Assembly: GCF_011392075.1 (NCBI RefSeq)
Contig: NZ_JAAJBV010000001.1
Coordinates: 1 to 64,000, forward strand
Direction: 5' to 3'
DNA length: 64,000 bases
From: Flavobacterium celericrescens
GTDB taxonomy: Bacteria > Bacteroidota > Bacteroidia > Flavobacteriales > Flavobacteriaceae
Of the stretch, positions 26,601 through 34,724 are shown piece by piece. The stretch's first letter is position 1; every line of letters begins with the position of its first letter. The notes under the pieces were generated by a model. It made no database searches, was not told the origin of the DNA, and saw only the letters and a program-made list of their open reading frames with translations. The position numbers and the translations under genes are program-made.

Positions 26601-27886
26601 TCGATTCCTTCAGCCATTGCAGGAATATTAAAACCATTTAGGGCCGTTGAAACATCTCGAATGGAACTATTCAAAAAATTACTTCCTATGTTGTTTGGGT
26701 CAAATTTATTGTTTCCATTATTTGAAGGAGTATCTGGAGTAACGTTGAAAAAACCAGCATCTGGAACTCCAACAACCTCGCTATCTGCTAATCCAAAAAG
26801 TTGTGATTCTCCCAAATCCTGAAGAGCAACAATATTTCTTAAATTGTTTTCTGTTGTGTTTACTCTGTTTTGTTTATTGGTAATCCAAACTTCAATTCTT
26901 GTAATTTGCACACGAGAATTAATATAGGGATAGTTTTCTAATGCTTTATCATATTTATTTCTAAAATATTGCGATAAAAAATAATGCCTATCCGAATCAT
27001 AATCTAAGGCAAACATTTCAAAATCTTGCAATGTTCCTCCTCCTTGAGATGTAACCGATTTTGTTTGCGATTTTTGTTCCGAAAAAACACCTGTAAAAGT
27101 TGTTTTTCCAAATTGTAATTGTGCTTTAACTCCAAATAAACTTTGAGCACCTCTAACCAAAGAATTTGAAAGCGGGAAACTTACATTTCCAACTTCTATT
27201 TTTTGAATTATATCGTCCTCAGTAGGCGCATATTCTAATTTAATTAAGTTTTGAAAAGCAAACGTTGATTGGGTATCATAATTTACATTTACACTTAATC
27301 TTGTACCCACTTTTCCTTGTAACCCAACACTGATTCTTTGATCAAAATCAAAGCTGGTTGTTTTTCTGTTTCTTGGCGAAAATGATGGGTTATCTTGTTT
27401 TGTGAATCGTACACCTAAATCTAATTCTACAGAACCTGTTGGTTTCACATCAATAGTATTACTACCAAAAATTGCTTCAAAAAACTTAGAATTTACATAA
27501 TATCTTGGCAATAAATTTTTCTTTGCGGCATCAGAACCAGCTTTTTTCCCATCAATAGCAGCTGATTTTTCTTGATAATATTTACGCATTTGCTCACGCA
27601 ATACCAGTTCATCATATTGTTTAGGTGTTAAGATTAAAGGATAATTAATATTAAAACCATCAACTGAATTTGTATAAATATATCTATCAGATGCGGCATC
27701 ATAGGTATATGACTCTAATATACTTTTAGGATTAGGCATTTCAATTTTTCCTAAATCTATGCCCGTTTTTAAAGTATCTTGTTCTTGTTCATCTACTTGA
27801 GCTTGTAGTGAATACGAAAATAACATTACTACGAATGCAATACTATATTTTAACTTACCTATTGCTTTTATTGCTGTTTTTTCCAA
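20690..27886 (-). CDS. sprA: Type IX secretion outer-membrane translocon / gliding motility protein SprA
   Basis: The protein has 2398 residues, the size expected of SprA, which forms the giant 36-strand outer-membrane barrel through which T9SS cargo passes. A signal peptide ends at LQAQ (about 30). The family N-terminal region follows (VNSKFFEAIFGSNTIDVKPTGSVELDLG; repeated GVRFTKQDNPSFSPRNR-type segments), then long beta-rich segments with large soluble inserts. The C-terminus ends FTLRYNFGN, as expected for an outer-membrane barrel. A Lys/Asn-rich low-complexity stretch (TKNKSNKSKNKSKDTKDKG) lies near residue 1910. It starts 3 bp after ruvA and is followed by a terminator, so it is the last gene of a maeB-ruvA-sprA transcription unit. 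Confidence 0.96.
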   Translation of the reverse strand: MEKTAIKAIGKLKYSIAFVVMLFSYSLQAQVDEQEQDTLKTGIDLGKIEMPNPKSILESYTYDAASDRYIYTNSVDGFNINYPLILTPKQYDELVLREQMRKYYQEKSAAIDGKKAGSDAAKKNLLPRYYVNSKFFEAIFGSNTIDVKPTGSVELDLGVRFTKQDNPSFSPRNRKTTSFDFDQRISVGLQGKVGTRLSVNVNYDTQSTFAFQNLIKLEYAPTEDDIIQKIEVGNVSFPLSNSLVRGAQSLFGVKAQLQFGKTTFTGVFSEQKSQTKSVTSQGGGTLQDFEMFALDYDSDRHYFLSQYFRNKYDKALENYPYINSRVQITRIEVWITNKQNRVNTTENNLRNIVALQDLGESQLFGLADSEVVGVPDAGFFNVTPDTPSNNGNNKFDPNNIGSNFLNSSIRDVSTALNGFNIPAMAEGIDFAKLENARKLTATEYTFHPQLGYISLNQKLANDEVLAVAYQYTIGDQVYQVGEFGTDGVDATNVDTAGVPSAQALVLKMLKGNLVVVEEPVWDLMMKNIYQIPGGYQLQQEDFKLNILYTDPSPLNYITQSGIDPLPAGVADTPLLKVFNADRLNYTNDPQDGGDGFFDFIQGLTIDAQKGRVIFTTVEPFGKHLFEKLRLNGAEDYDGGIYNTNQTKYVFRNLYKSTQAAALQESAKNKFQLKGRYKSTGGDGISIGAFNVPQGSVVVTAGGRTLIEGVDYTVNYQLGKVQILDPSLQASNTPIEVSVENNSIFGQQTRRFWGFNVEHKFNDKFLIGATLLNMTERPFTTKSNYGQESVNNTIFGLNTNFSTEVPFLTRLVNKLPNIDTDVPSNLSFRGEIAYLKPGSSKTDQFNGEATTYIDDFEGSQSTIDMRSALSWSLASVPLEGDFDGDPTSNEPPVDVLSIGDKRAKMSWYSIDPLFYTQPPSGISDDDLSFNKTRRIFSRELYPVTDIAQGQSTVISTLDLTYFPKDRGPYNFNSSLAATNVFTDADAPNNWAGIMRPINSTNFEQSNVEYIQFWVMDPYYGNPGDVADPTNSGKIVFNLGEISEDVLRDGRKLFENGLPEAGSTQPTVETAWGKVPASQSLIYAFDTSEANRTVQDAGYDGLTDVDEAAKYTNFAAQPDPAADNYQFYLSASGDVINRYRNYNGNQGNSPVTVTDTNRGSTTYPDVEDVNRDNTMNTINAYFKFEVPIQYYPDGAVPVGQNYIADFREDNNVDLPNGETGKARWILYKIPILEFTDANKVGPISDFRSIRFMRMYMAGFKDEVTLRFGALDLVRGEWRRYTSSLDINDIDVDDDNTGFDVVALNIQENGSRSPINYVTPPGVVREQLYNNNTVINQNEQSLSLRVYKKDPALSGLGGLETQDSRAVFKNVNVDMRQFKKLRMFLHAEAIEGNTNPDRLEDDEMVAFIRFGNDFTDNFYQVEMPLKVTDHGATSADEIWPADNEIALPLSLLTKLKILALGNDPGIIYDANGIGFVEEEAIGSEDNKLTLGIKGNPNFGLVRTLMVGVKNKNSGDPLRGEVWFNELRISDMDNKGGYAAVANLDTNLADFANVSATTRISTIGFGSLEQGPNERSREDVFQYDVVTNVNLGKLLPKKWGVNLPFNYAVGEETITPKYDPFYQDIELNQLLDITTDATERANIENRAIDYTKRTSINFIGVKKEKNPEKKTHFYDVENLTLSYSLNETEHHDYEIESLVDKQNRSSVDYAYTFKPKTIEPFKNSKALKKSGYYKLLTDFNFNFLPTNINFSSNIIRQFNKQRFRLVDVQGIGLGDLYRRNYFFNYQYGFNYNITKALRVNYTASSNNIVRNYLDENNLPIDGLDIWDDYWNIGQSNQHNQQIVVNYDLPINKIPALAFIKSTYIYTGDYNWQRSSDAYSTVEAEDGTIYSLGNTIQNASSHKLNTTFNMDTFYKYIGLTKNKSNKSKNKSKDTKDKGAAPKPGQKLVAANKNINTERNIFVSGLIGVVTSIKNIQVNYTENSGTVLPGYLPGLGFFGSSKPTLGFVFGSQSDVRYEAAKNGWLTSFPEFNQNFTQVENKQLNFTAQLEPFPDLKIDLTGERMYSFNYSEQYDVTAGQYNSRSPYDFGNFNISTILIKTAFSQSDINFSAAFEDFRDNRIKVANRLAESYYGNVTIPRDAEGYPIGYGKNSQQVLLPAFIAAYSGTDAGKVSTGVFRNVPLPNWNVKYTGLMRYTWFKDKFKTFSIQHGYRASYNINSFRSNLNTTPTDVNGNFYANKLISNVNLAEQFNPLIKVDMTLKNSLKILAEIKKDRTLNMSFDNNLLTEVSGNEYIIGLGYRIKDVTINSSLADNVSGVIKSDVNIKADFSLRKSNTIVRYLDYDNNQLGGGQNLWSVKFTADYSFSKNLTAILFYDHQFSQAVISTSFPITNIRAGFTLRYNFGN

Positions 27887-27889
27887 GTT

Positions 27890-28471
27890 TTATAAATTTT
27901 TTAAAGCTTGTTTTATTAAGTTTTCAACAGAGGCATTTGGGGTTTCTCTAATGATTTTATCTATTACTTTTTCAGCTGCTTTTCTAGCAAAACCTAAAAC
28001 TTCTAATGCAGATAACGCTTCATCTTTATTTGTATTGCTTTCAATTACTGAAACTTCGTCTAAACTATAAACTTTTAACACTTTCTCTTTCAAATCAAGA
28101 ATAATGCGTTGAGCTGTTTTTGCTCCAATGCCTTTCATTGATTGCATTGTCCCAACATCATTTGATGCAATTGCTTGAATAATTTGATTAGGAGCCAACG
28201 AAGAAAGCATAGTTCTAGCAGTACTTGCACCAACTCCAGAAACTGAAAGTAACAATTTAAACAATTCACGCTCTTGCTTTTCAACAAATCCATACAAGGC
28301 ATGCGCATCCTCTTTAATTTGTAAAAAAGTAAATAATTTTAAACTTTCAGAATCAGGCAATAATGAAAATGTGTGCAAAGAAATATTAATATGATACCCT
28401 ACACCATTGCAATCGATTACAACTTCGGTCGGTGTTTTTTCTACTAATCTACCTTGAATGTGAGCTATCAT
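27890..28471 (-). CDS. ruvA: Holliday junction branch migration protein RuvA
   Basis: The protein has 193 residues. The N-terminal OB-fold domain (MIAHIQGRLVEKTPTEVVID) is followed by helix-hairpin-helix motifs (LLSVSGVGASTARTML and MKGIGAKTAQRIILDLK) and the C-terminal domain III that contacts RuvB (about 150-193). RuvA tetramers bind the Holliday junction and load the RuvB motor, encoded separately at 39.5-40.5 kb. It lies 11 bp after the malic enzyme gene and 3 bp before sprA on the same strand. Confidence 0.97.
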   Translation of the reverse strand: MIAHIQGRLVEKTPTEVVIDCNGVGYHINISLHTFSLLPDSESLKLFTFLQIKEDAHALYGFVEKQERELFKLLLSVSGVGASTARTMLSSLAPNQIIQAIASNDVGTMQSMKGIGAKTAQRIILDLKEKVLKVYSLDEVSVIESNTNKDEALSALEVLGFARKAAEKVIDKIIRETPNASVENLIKQALKNL

Positions 28472-28482
28472 ATAAAAAATAA

Positions 28483-30762
28483 TTACAGTTTTTTCTTCCC
28501 TTTTTCTTGTGCATCAACCACCGCTACAGCAGCCATATTAACCATTTCCTCTACACTTGCTCCCAATTGGAACACGTGCACTGGTTTATCTAATCCAAGG
28601 ATTATTGGTCCGATTGATTCCGCTTTATTTAATTCTTTCAATAATTTATATGTAATATTTGCTGCGTCTAAATTTGGAAAAATAAGTGTGTTTACTTTTT
28701 TATTTACCAATTTAGAAAATGGGAATTTACTTTTCAACATCTCTGAATTTAAAGCAAAATCTGTTTGAATTTCTCCATCAACAATTAAATCTGGGAAATT
28801 TTCATGTAAATAATCTACTGCTTGTCTTATTTTATTTGGGCCTTCATTTTGAGAAGAACCAAAATTTGAATAAGATATCATTGCGATTACTGGCTCCATT
28901 CCAAACATTCTCACTGTTTTTGCAGTCATCAATGCTATTCTTGCTAAATCATCAGCAGATGGATTTGGGTTTATGGCAGTATCCGACAAGAAAATTGGAC
29001 CTCTAGCCGTCATCATCATATTAGTAGTTGCAATTTTTGAAACGCCCGGTGCCTTATCAATCAATTGCATAACTGGTTTAATAGTTGAAGGATAACTTCT
29101 AGAATGACCCGTTACCATTGCATCAGCCTCACCAGTGTTAACCATCATTAAACCAAAATAGTTACGCTCACGCATCCATTTTTCTGCATCATATAAAGTA
29201 ACTCCTTTTCGTCTTCTCGATTCCCAAAAATGCTGTGCATATGAATGTCTTTTTGCTTCAGATTCTTTTGTTTTTGGGTCAAAAATTGGCACTTCGGTAT
29301 CAAAACCAATTTCTTCTTTTAATTCTTTAATAATTTCTTTATTTCCTAATAAAATAGGAAAACCAATACCTTCTTCATGAACAATTTGTGCTGCTTTTAA
29401 CACATCAATTTGATCCGCTTCAGCAAAAATAATTCGTTTAGGATTTGTTCGCGCTCTATTCGTTAGCAAACGTATCATTTTATTATCAGAACCCATTCGT
29501 TCTAATAAGTCATCTTTATATTTTTCCCAGTCAGTAATTGGCGCTAAAGCTACACCCGAATCCATTGCTGCCTTTGCAACTGCTGGTGGAACTTCGGCAA
29601 TTAATCTTGGGTCAAAAGGTTTTGGAATAATATAATCGCGACCAAATGTTAATTTAGTTTCTCCATAAGCAATATTAACTTGTTCTGGCACCGAAGCCTT
29701 TGCCAAATTAGCTAAAGCTACAACGGCTGCTTTTTTCATTTCCTCATTAATTTTAGTAGCTCTAACGTCTAAAGCACCTCTAAAAATAAATGGAAAACCT
29801 AATACATTATTTACTTGGTTTGGATGGTCTGAACGACCAGTTGCCATAATAATATCTTTTCTTGTTGCAATAGCTAAATCGTAGTTAATCTCTGGAGTTG
29901 GATTTGCCATAGCAAACACAATTGGATTATCAGCCATTGATAATAACATTTCTGGAGTAACAATATCTCCTGTTGACAATCCTACAAAAACATCTACACC
30001 TTTCATAGCATGAGCTAAATCGTCATAGTGTTTATCTGTAGCATAAACGCGTTGCATGTCAGATATTTTTGGATCGTCTTTTCGCAATGCACCTTTACTA
30101 TTGAACATTACTACATTTTCTGGTTTTACACCAAAAGATACATATAAATTAGCACATGCAATAGCCGCAGAACCTGCACCAGAAATTACCATAGTAACTT
30201 CTTCCATTTTTTTGCCGGCTAATTCAACAGCATTTAATAAAGCCGCTGATGAAATAATAGCAGTTCCGTGCTGGTCATCATGCATTACAGGAATATTTAA
30301 CTCCTCCACCAAACGTCTTTCAATTTCGAATGATTCTGGTGCTTTGATGTCTTCTAAATTAATTCCTCCAAAAGTTGGCGCAATATTTTTAACTGTTGCG
30401 ATAAATTCTTCAATATCTTTTGTACCAACTTCAATATCAAAAACATCAATATCTGCAAAGATTTTGAATAGCAACCCTTTTCCCTCCATTACTGGTTTTG
30501 AAGCTTCTGGACCAATATCTCCTAATCCTAAAACGGCCGTACCGTTTGAAATTACAGCTACTAAATTTCCTTTTGCGGTATATTTATAAACGTTGTTAAC
30601 GTCTTTTTCAATTTCTAAACAAGGTTCGGCTACACCTGGAGAATAAGCTAGAGCTAAATCTCTTTGTGTGGCATATTTTTTTGTTGGAACAACCTGAATT
30701 TTACCAGGAGTTGGTTTTGCGTGATATAATAAGGCTTCTCTACGTTTACTATCTTTATGCAT
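28483..30762 (-). CDS. maeB: NADP-dependent malic enzyme with C-terminal phosphotransacetylase-like domain
   Basis: The protein has 759 residues. The N-terminal malic enzyme part (about 1-430) has the YSPGVAEPC signature, the metal/substrate motif HDDQHGTAII and the Rossmann motif VISGAGSAAIACANL. The C-terminal half (about 435-759) is a phosphate acetyltransferase-like domain (RIIFAEADQ, MVTGHSRSYPSTIKPV, LSDTAINPNPSADDLA). MaeB-type enzymes decarboxylate malate to pyruvate, yielding NADPH. The PTA domain is usually non-catalytic and regulatory (acetyl-CoA). It has a -7 element at 30785-30792 and heads the maeB-ruvA-sprA unit. Confidence 0.95.
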   Translation of the reverse strand: MHKDSKRREALLYHAKPTPGKIQVVPTKKYATQRDLALAYSPGVAEPCLEIEKDVNNVYKYTAKGNLVAVISNGTAVLGLGDIGPEASKPVMEGKGLLFKIFADIDVFDIEVGTKDIEEFIATVKNIAPTFGGINLEDIKAPESFEIERRLVEELNIPVMHDDQHGTAIISSAALLNAVELAGKKMEEVTMVISGAGSAAIACANLYVSFGVKPENVVMFNSKGALRKDDPKISDMQRVYATDKHYDDLAHAMKGVDVFVGLSTGDIVTPEMLLSMADNPIVFAMANPTPEINYDLAIATRKDIIMATGRSDHPNQVNNVLGFPFIFRGALDVRATKINEEMKKAAVVALANLAKASVPEQVNIAYGETKLTFGRDYIIPKPFDPRLIAEVPPAVAKAAMDSGVALAPITDWEKYKDDLLERMGSDNKMIRLLTNRARTNPKRIIFAEADQIDVLKAAQIVHEEGIGFPILLGNKEIIKELKEEIGFDTEVPIFDPKTKESEAKRHSYAQHFWESRRRKGVTLYDAEKWMRERNYFGLMMVNTGEADAMVTGHSRSYPSTIKPVMQLIDKAPGVSKIATTNMMMTARGPIFLSDTAINPNPSADDLARIALMTAKTVRMFGMEPVIAMISYSNFGSSQNEGPNKIRQAVDYLHENFPDLIVDGEIQTDFALNSEMLKSKFPFSKLVNKKVNTLIFPNLDAANITYKLLKELNKAESIGPIILGLDKPVHVFQLGASVEEMVNMAAVAVVDAQEKGKKKL

Positions 30763-30784
30763 GGTTTTATATTTTACTAACTTA

Positions 30785-30792
30785 CAAATATA
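30785..30792 (-). promoter_or_regulatory. -7 promoter element of maeB
   Basis: On the minus strand the sequence is TATATTTG (perfect TAnnTTTG), 22 bp upstream of the maeB ATG. No clear -33 TTG was seen. Confidence 0.5.
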
Positions 30793-30851
30793 ATGGTATG
30801 CGCATAAAATGAGAAATTTTTAACCATAATCTTTAAAAAAAACATTCATAA

Positions 30852-30883
30852 AAAAAGTTGCAATTCTAAAACTGCAACTTTTT
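30852..30883 (-). terminator. Intrinsic terminator of the sugar-utilisation operon
   Basis: The 11-bp stem AAAAAGTTGCA/TGCAACTTTTT with a 10-nt loop continues into T on the minus strand, 32 bp beyond the kinase stop at 30916. The remaining gap to maeB (about 150 bp in all) holds this hairpin and the maeB -7 element. Confidence 0.75.
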
Positions 30884-30915
30884 CACATAACTTAAAAACA
30901 AACTAGGCTTGATGT

Positions 30916-31845
30916 TTAACCTTGTAAAATTTGATTAAGATTAATGTTATCTGGTAATCTTCCTACATTTTGCAGTTTTATTGCGGCCAATTTTTGAGCT
31001 ATTGACATACTTTCTTCAACTGTTTTATTTTGAATTTGCGCATATAAAAATCCGGTCCAGAATGCATCTCCAGCTCCAGTAGTATCTTTGATCTCGTGAA
31101 TTTCTAGGGCTTTTTGAAAAAATAATCCGTTATTTAAATCTGAAACAACAACTCCATTTTTCCCTTTTGTTAAACAAATTGTAGTAACACCTAAACCATG
31201 AAAATAATCAAAAATATATTCTTCAGACTTCGTTTCAGCAAACAATCTATAACAGTCATCTTCACTTAGTTTTACCAACGGATCATTCGCAAGATATTCT
31301 TTCAAAATTAATTTAGCTTCTTCTCTATCTGGCCAAATTTTTTCCGAAAAATTAATATCAATGCTTAGCTTTAGCCCTAACTCTTTAGCTTTTCTTACCC
31401 TATTTAAAATAGTTTGTCTCGCTGGATTTTTACTTAACGCAAAACAAGTAGTGTGAAATATTTTAGCGCTTTCAATAATTCCATCTGGTAATTGATCCTC
31501 ATATATTTCGCAATCGGCTTGTCTATACGCTATAAAATCAGGTGTGTCTGTAGACTTTGAAACAAAAATTACCGATGTTGGTGCTACATCAGATTTTCTA
31601 ATATGGTCGGTATTTACATGATTAGATTTTAATTTTCTAACAATATAATCACCTAATCCATCTTGTCCGCAAGAGGCTACAAGAACCGTTTTTAAACCTA
31701 ATCTAGAAGCATTAACAGCAACATTAGTAGGAGAACCACCTAAAAAACGATGATAATCTTTGGTTTTATTAATAGAAGTGTTGACTTCATGCCCTATAAA
31801 ATCAATTAACACTTCCCCTATACTTATAATATCTATAGTTTTCAA
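30916..31845 (-). CDS. PfkB-family carbohydrate kinase, probably fructokinase
   Basis: The protein has 309 residues with a ribokinase fold. It has the N-terminal signature GGSPTNVAVNASRLG near residue 34 and the C-terminal ATP/anion-hole motif DTTGAGDAFWTGF near residue 255 with the catalytic Asp. These match bacterial fructokinases, which phosphorylate free fructose at C6. It starts 1 bp after the GH100-like gene and is the last gene before the terminator. In this setting it would trap the fructose released by sucrose cleavage. That role is inferred from the neighbours, and 2-keto-3-deoxygluconate or another sugar is possible. Confidence 0.85.
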   Translation of the reverse strand: MKTIDIISIGEVLIDFIGHEVNTSINKTKDYHRFLGGSPTNVAVNASRLGLKTVLVASCGQDGLGDYIVRKLKSNHVNTDHIRKSDVAPTSVIFVSKSTDTPDFIAYRQADCEIYEDQLPDGIIESAKIFHTTCFALSKNPARQTILNRVRKAKELGLKLSIDINFSEKIWPDREEAKLILKEYLANDPLVKLSEDDCYRLFAETKSEEYIFDYFHGLGVTTICLTKGKNGVVVSDLNNGLFFQKALEIHEIKDTTGAGDAFWTGFLYAQIQNKTVEESMSIAQKLAAIKLQNVGRLPDNINLNQILQG

Positions 31846-31846
31846 A

Positions 31847-33022
31847 CTAGAATAAAAATTTAAAATTATTATGTAATGATTGATGCACTAAAATACTAGC
31901 TGCTGCACTCCAAGCACAATAAGCAACTCCATTTGGCTCTTTAGTATTAGTATTGAAGTTTTCATAAAACGAAAAGTCAACTGTTGCATTTGCTTTATTT
32001 ACATTTTCTAAAATAAAAAAAGCTTTTTCAATTTCAGACTTTGACAACAAGGCTAATCCAAAAAATCCATTGACCATTGACCAACTTCCTCCATTATGAA
32101 ATTCATAAGGAAAATTTCTAAATTCGTATTTACAATTACTTTTAAGTAAATTCCAATGTTCATCTTCAGGAAAAACAGGTGGCCAAAATGCTGGCAACAA
32201 TCCTAATTTAGTTTCAGCTGCTAATTGACTTGAATACTGAATAATTTTGTTTTGAAATTCAGTTGTTCCAATATTCAACAATAAAACTAAAGCATTTGCA
32301 AAAGCATCAAATTGCAATTTATAACCTGATGGCGAAAACGAACAAGGCATAAAATCTTGAAAGATTAATTCATCATAAGCTCTTTGATGAAACTTTTCTC
32401 CAGTAGAATTAGGCGTAAAATTAATTTCTATTTGAGTGATGATTTCACTTATTTTAGTGGTAATTTCATCCCTCTTTACAAAATGATTATAGCTTTTTAA
32501 AGCCCAAACTCGTAATAATTGATCATACAAAACGTAACCATCTGTAATATATTCATCAGCCCAATTTCCTGAAAGGGGAACATATAAAAGATGCTTATTA
32601 TTAAATTCCCAAGATTCTAACAGAGTAAGGCATTTTTCAATTTCTAATGAATATTTTTGTACAAAATCAAAATCGTCCATATAAAATCCATACTGACAAA
32701 CTCCTATAACAAACCAAGTTACAGCATCAACTCTTCCTGCTAAACCGCCATAACTGACCTCAATTTCATCTTCTGTAATTAAAACATTCGAAGGAATTGT
32801 TCCTATTTTATGTTGGTGTTTTGCTAACGTTTCAAGTGTTTTTTCAAATGCTTCAATCAATTTTTCATCATTAGAAGCCAATGCTGCCAAACCACAAATC
32901 ACACCATCTCTAGCCCAAACCCTTTGATAATTTGAGGTATTTTCTGCACTTGCTAAAAAACCATTCACTGTAGCTACTTCGTGCAATAATTCTATTGATT
33001 TATTATAAAAAATATCATTCAT
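31847..33022 (-). CDS. GH100-like / glycogen-debranching-type (alpha/alpha)6 glycoside hydrolase, probable invertase
   Basis: The protein has 391 residues and no signal peptide, so it is cytoplasmic. Motifs align with neutral/alkaline invertases (GH100): RVWARDGVICGLA (34-46), GRVDAVTWFVIG (96-107, candidate catalytic Asp 99) and a YEFHNGGSWSMVNG segment (about 306-319) like the family YHNGGSWP. These motifs are also shared with the amylo-alpha-1,6-glucosidase superfamily, and automated annotation may call it a debranching protein. With an SLC45-type transporter upstream (3 bp gap) and a fructokinase-like gene downstream (1 bp gap), hydrolysis of imported sucrose to glucose and fructose is the best inference. 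Confidence 0.7.
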   Translation of the reverse strand: MNDIFYNKSIELLHEVATVNGFLASAENTSNYQRVWARDGVICGLAALASNDEKLIEAFEKTLETLAKHQHKIGTIPSNVLITEDEIEVSYGGLAGRVDAVTWFVIGVCQYGFYMDDFDFVQKYSLEIEKCLTLLESWEFNNKHLLYVPLSGNWADEYITDGYVLYDQLLRVWALKSYNHFVKRDEITTKISEIITQIEINFTPNSTGEKFHQRAYDELIFQDFMPCSFSPSGYKLQFDAFANALVLLLNIGTTEFQNKIIQYSSQLAAETKLGLLPAFWPPVFPEDEHWNLLKSNCKYEFRNFPYEFHNGGSWSMVNGFFGLALLSKSEIEKAFFILENVNKANATVDFSFYENFNTNTKEPNGVAYCAWSAAASILVHQSLHNNFKFLF

Positions 33023-33025
33023 AGA

Positions 33026-34327
33026 TTAAATTGTAATTTGTTTTTTTGATCTAATAAACAGTGTAAATATACCACCAATCAATAAAAACACACCTGCAAA
33101 AGTGACTGCATTTCTTGGGTCATTATCTAAAAAATGCTTTAAAATATAACCAAACGTAAGATTTTGAAAAATCATAGGAATCACAATCATCATATTTATA
33201 ATTCCCATATAAACACCGTAACGTTCTTTTGGAATATTAGAAACAATCATTAAATATGGAATGCCCATCATACTTGCCCAGCCTATTCCAAAACCAGTAA
33301 TTGCAACAAATAATACGTTTTTGTTTTCGATATGCGGAAATGCTAAAAAACCAATTGCTGCGATAAACAAACACGCTGCATGCACATATTTAGCACTATA
33401 CTTTTTTGCAAAACCAACTAACAAAAAAGCGACTAAAAAAGTTACGATGTTATACCATCCATTTACTAATCCTGTCCAGCTAACTGCCTTTTCATATGCA
33501 TCTGGATTAGATTTTGGAGTAGCATTCCAAACTGACAAAGCAATACTTTTAGAAGAATTTTGCCAATAGCAAAACAAAGCATACCATTGAAATAGATAAA
33601 CTAAAGCTAATTGCCACATCACTTTTGGCATTTCAATAATTGCAGAAAAAATTTCAACTAATGGATGCCAAAATCCTCCTTTTTTGGTTTTCATTTGAAC
33701 AATTTCTTCCTCTGTTGGTGGTATTTCAGATGTGGTTCGCATACTCCACCAAATAGAACCAATTGAACAAATGGCTCCTAAAAAGAATGAAGCGTATACC
33801 CATGTAGGCAATGAACCCGTTTTTCCAATAAAAATCAATGGAAAAATAAACAATGAAAGGTTAGCTAAAGTTTGTCCAAAACCAGTAAAAAAACTTTGCA
33901 TCTGAAAACCAAGAGGCTGCTGTTCGTCATTTAATTTATCTGCTACAAAAGCTCTATATGGCTCCATCGCGGTGTTGTTTCCTGCATCTAAAACCCAAAG
34001 CAATCCAGCAGCCATCCATAATGAACTACTATAAGGGAAAGCCAACAAACATAAGCTACACAATAAAGCTCCAATAAAAAAGTAGGGCTTGCGACGACCA
34101 AATTTTGGATGCCATGTTTTATCACTCATTGCTCCAATAATAGGTTGAACTAACAATCCTGTTACTGGACCAGCAAGGTTTAACAAAGGAATTTCATCTG
34201 GAGTAGCTCCTAAAAAATCATATATTGGGTTTACTGCACTTTGTTGTAATCCAAAACTATATTGAATGCCAAAAAAGCCAACATTCATATTCCAGATTTG
34301 CCAAAAGCTTAATTTTATTTTATTCAT
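33026..34327 (-). CDS. SLC45/GPH-type MFS sugar transporter, probable sucrose:H+ symporter
   Basis: The protein has 433 residues and twelve predicted membrane segments. The loop 2-3 MFS motif is present as GAMSDKTWHPKFGRRKPYFF near residue 63, and an LDAGNNTAMEPYRAFVAD segment follows near 115, as in plant and bacterial sucrose/maltose symporters of the SLC45 group. It would import a disaccharide across the inner membrane. It begins right after the glutaredoxin-like gene and ends 3 bp before the hydrolase. No solute-binding protein or ABC transporter is present, so import to the cytoplasm rests on this protein. Confidence 0.85.
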   Translation of the reverse strand: MNKIKLSFWQIWNMNVGFFGIQYSFGLQQSAVNPIYDFLGATPDEIPLLNLAGPVTGLLVQPIIGAMSDKTWHPKFGRRKPYFFIGALLCSLCLLAFPYSSSLWMAAGLLWVLDAGNNTAMEPYRAFVADKLNDEQQPLGFQMQSFFTGFGQTLANLSLFIFPLIFIGKTGSLPTWVYASFFLGAICSIGSIWWSMRTTSEIPPTEEEIVQMKTKKGGFWHPLVEIFSAIIEMPKVMWQLALVYLFQWYALFCYWQNSSKSIALSVWNATPKSNPDAYEKAVSWTGLVNGWYNIVTFLVAFLLVGFAKKYSAKYVHAACLFIAAIGFLAFPHIENKNVLFVAITGFGIGWASMMGIPYLMIVSNIPKERYGVYMGIINMMIVIPMIFQNLTFGYILKHFLDNDPRNAVTFAGVFLLIGGIFTLFIRSKKQITI

Positions 34328-34672
34328 TTATTCTAATTTTTTTAGAAATTCTTGAAAATCCCCATTATTAGTATATAATACTCCATATTTATCAACTACT
34401 GGTATTCCAAGATTAGAAGTACTAATATTAGCATTCTTTAGTTTTATAAGTACTTCTTTTAAAGCTTCAGGGTTTTTATCAATATCATAAAAAATAAAAT
34501 CCATTTTTTTCTCTTTCAAAAACGCTTTGGTTTCTATACAATGATGGCACTCATCACTTCCATAAACAATAATTGTTTTCTGTTCAGTAGTTTTTTTTTG
34601 AATTTCTTGTCCAATTAACTCATTTTGAGCAATTCCGAAAAAGAAAAGAATTAGGAAAAACAACTTATTCAT
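34328..34672 (-). CDS. Secreted or anchored glutaredoxin/thioredoxin-like protein with CHHC motif
   Basis: The protein has 114 residues with a hydrophobic signal segment (MNKLFFLILFFFGIAQ) and then a glutaredoxin-like fold (TIIVYGSDECHHCIETKAFLKEKK; Cys 42 and 45) with a later IPVVDKYG element carrying the expected cis-Pro. It is predicted to act outside the cytoplasm. It lies between the TonB-dependent receptor and the sugar transporter, directly abutting the transporter start, which is unusual for sugar loci. Its job there is unknown. A role in disulfide handling of the receptor (which has a CC pair) is speculation. Confidence 0.75.
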   Translation of the reverse strand: MNKLFFLILFFFGIAQNELIGQEIQKKTTEQKTIIVYGSDECHHCIETKAFLKEKKMDFIFYDIDKNPEALKEVLIKLKNANISTSNLGIPVVDKYGVLYTNNGDFQEFLKKLE

Positions 34673-34724
34673 CTGTAATTTTTTTTAGTAATTCATATTG
34701 TAAAAATACATTAGTTTTAAAAAT

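Noticed and set aside
30056..30589. 177-residue plus-strand frame opposite maeB
   Set aside because: It is antisense to conserved malic enzyme motifs. Its composition is typical of a reverse-frame shadow.
31847..33022. Glycogen debranching enzyme as the definite call for the hydrolase
   Set aside because: The protein is much shorter than debranching enzymes and its motifs and neighbours fit a GH100-like invertase better. The alternative is kept only as a possibility.
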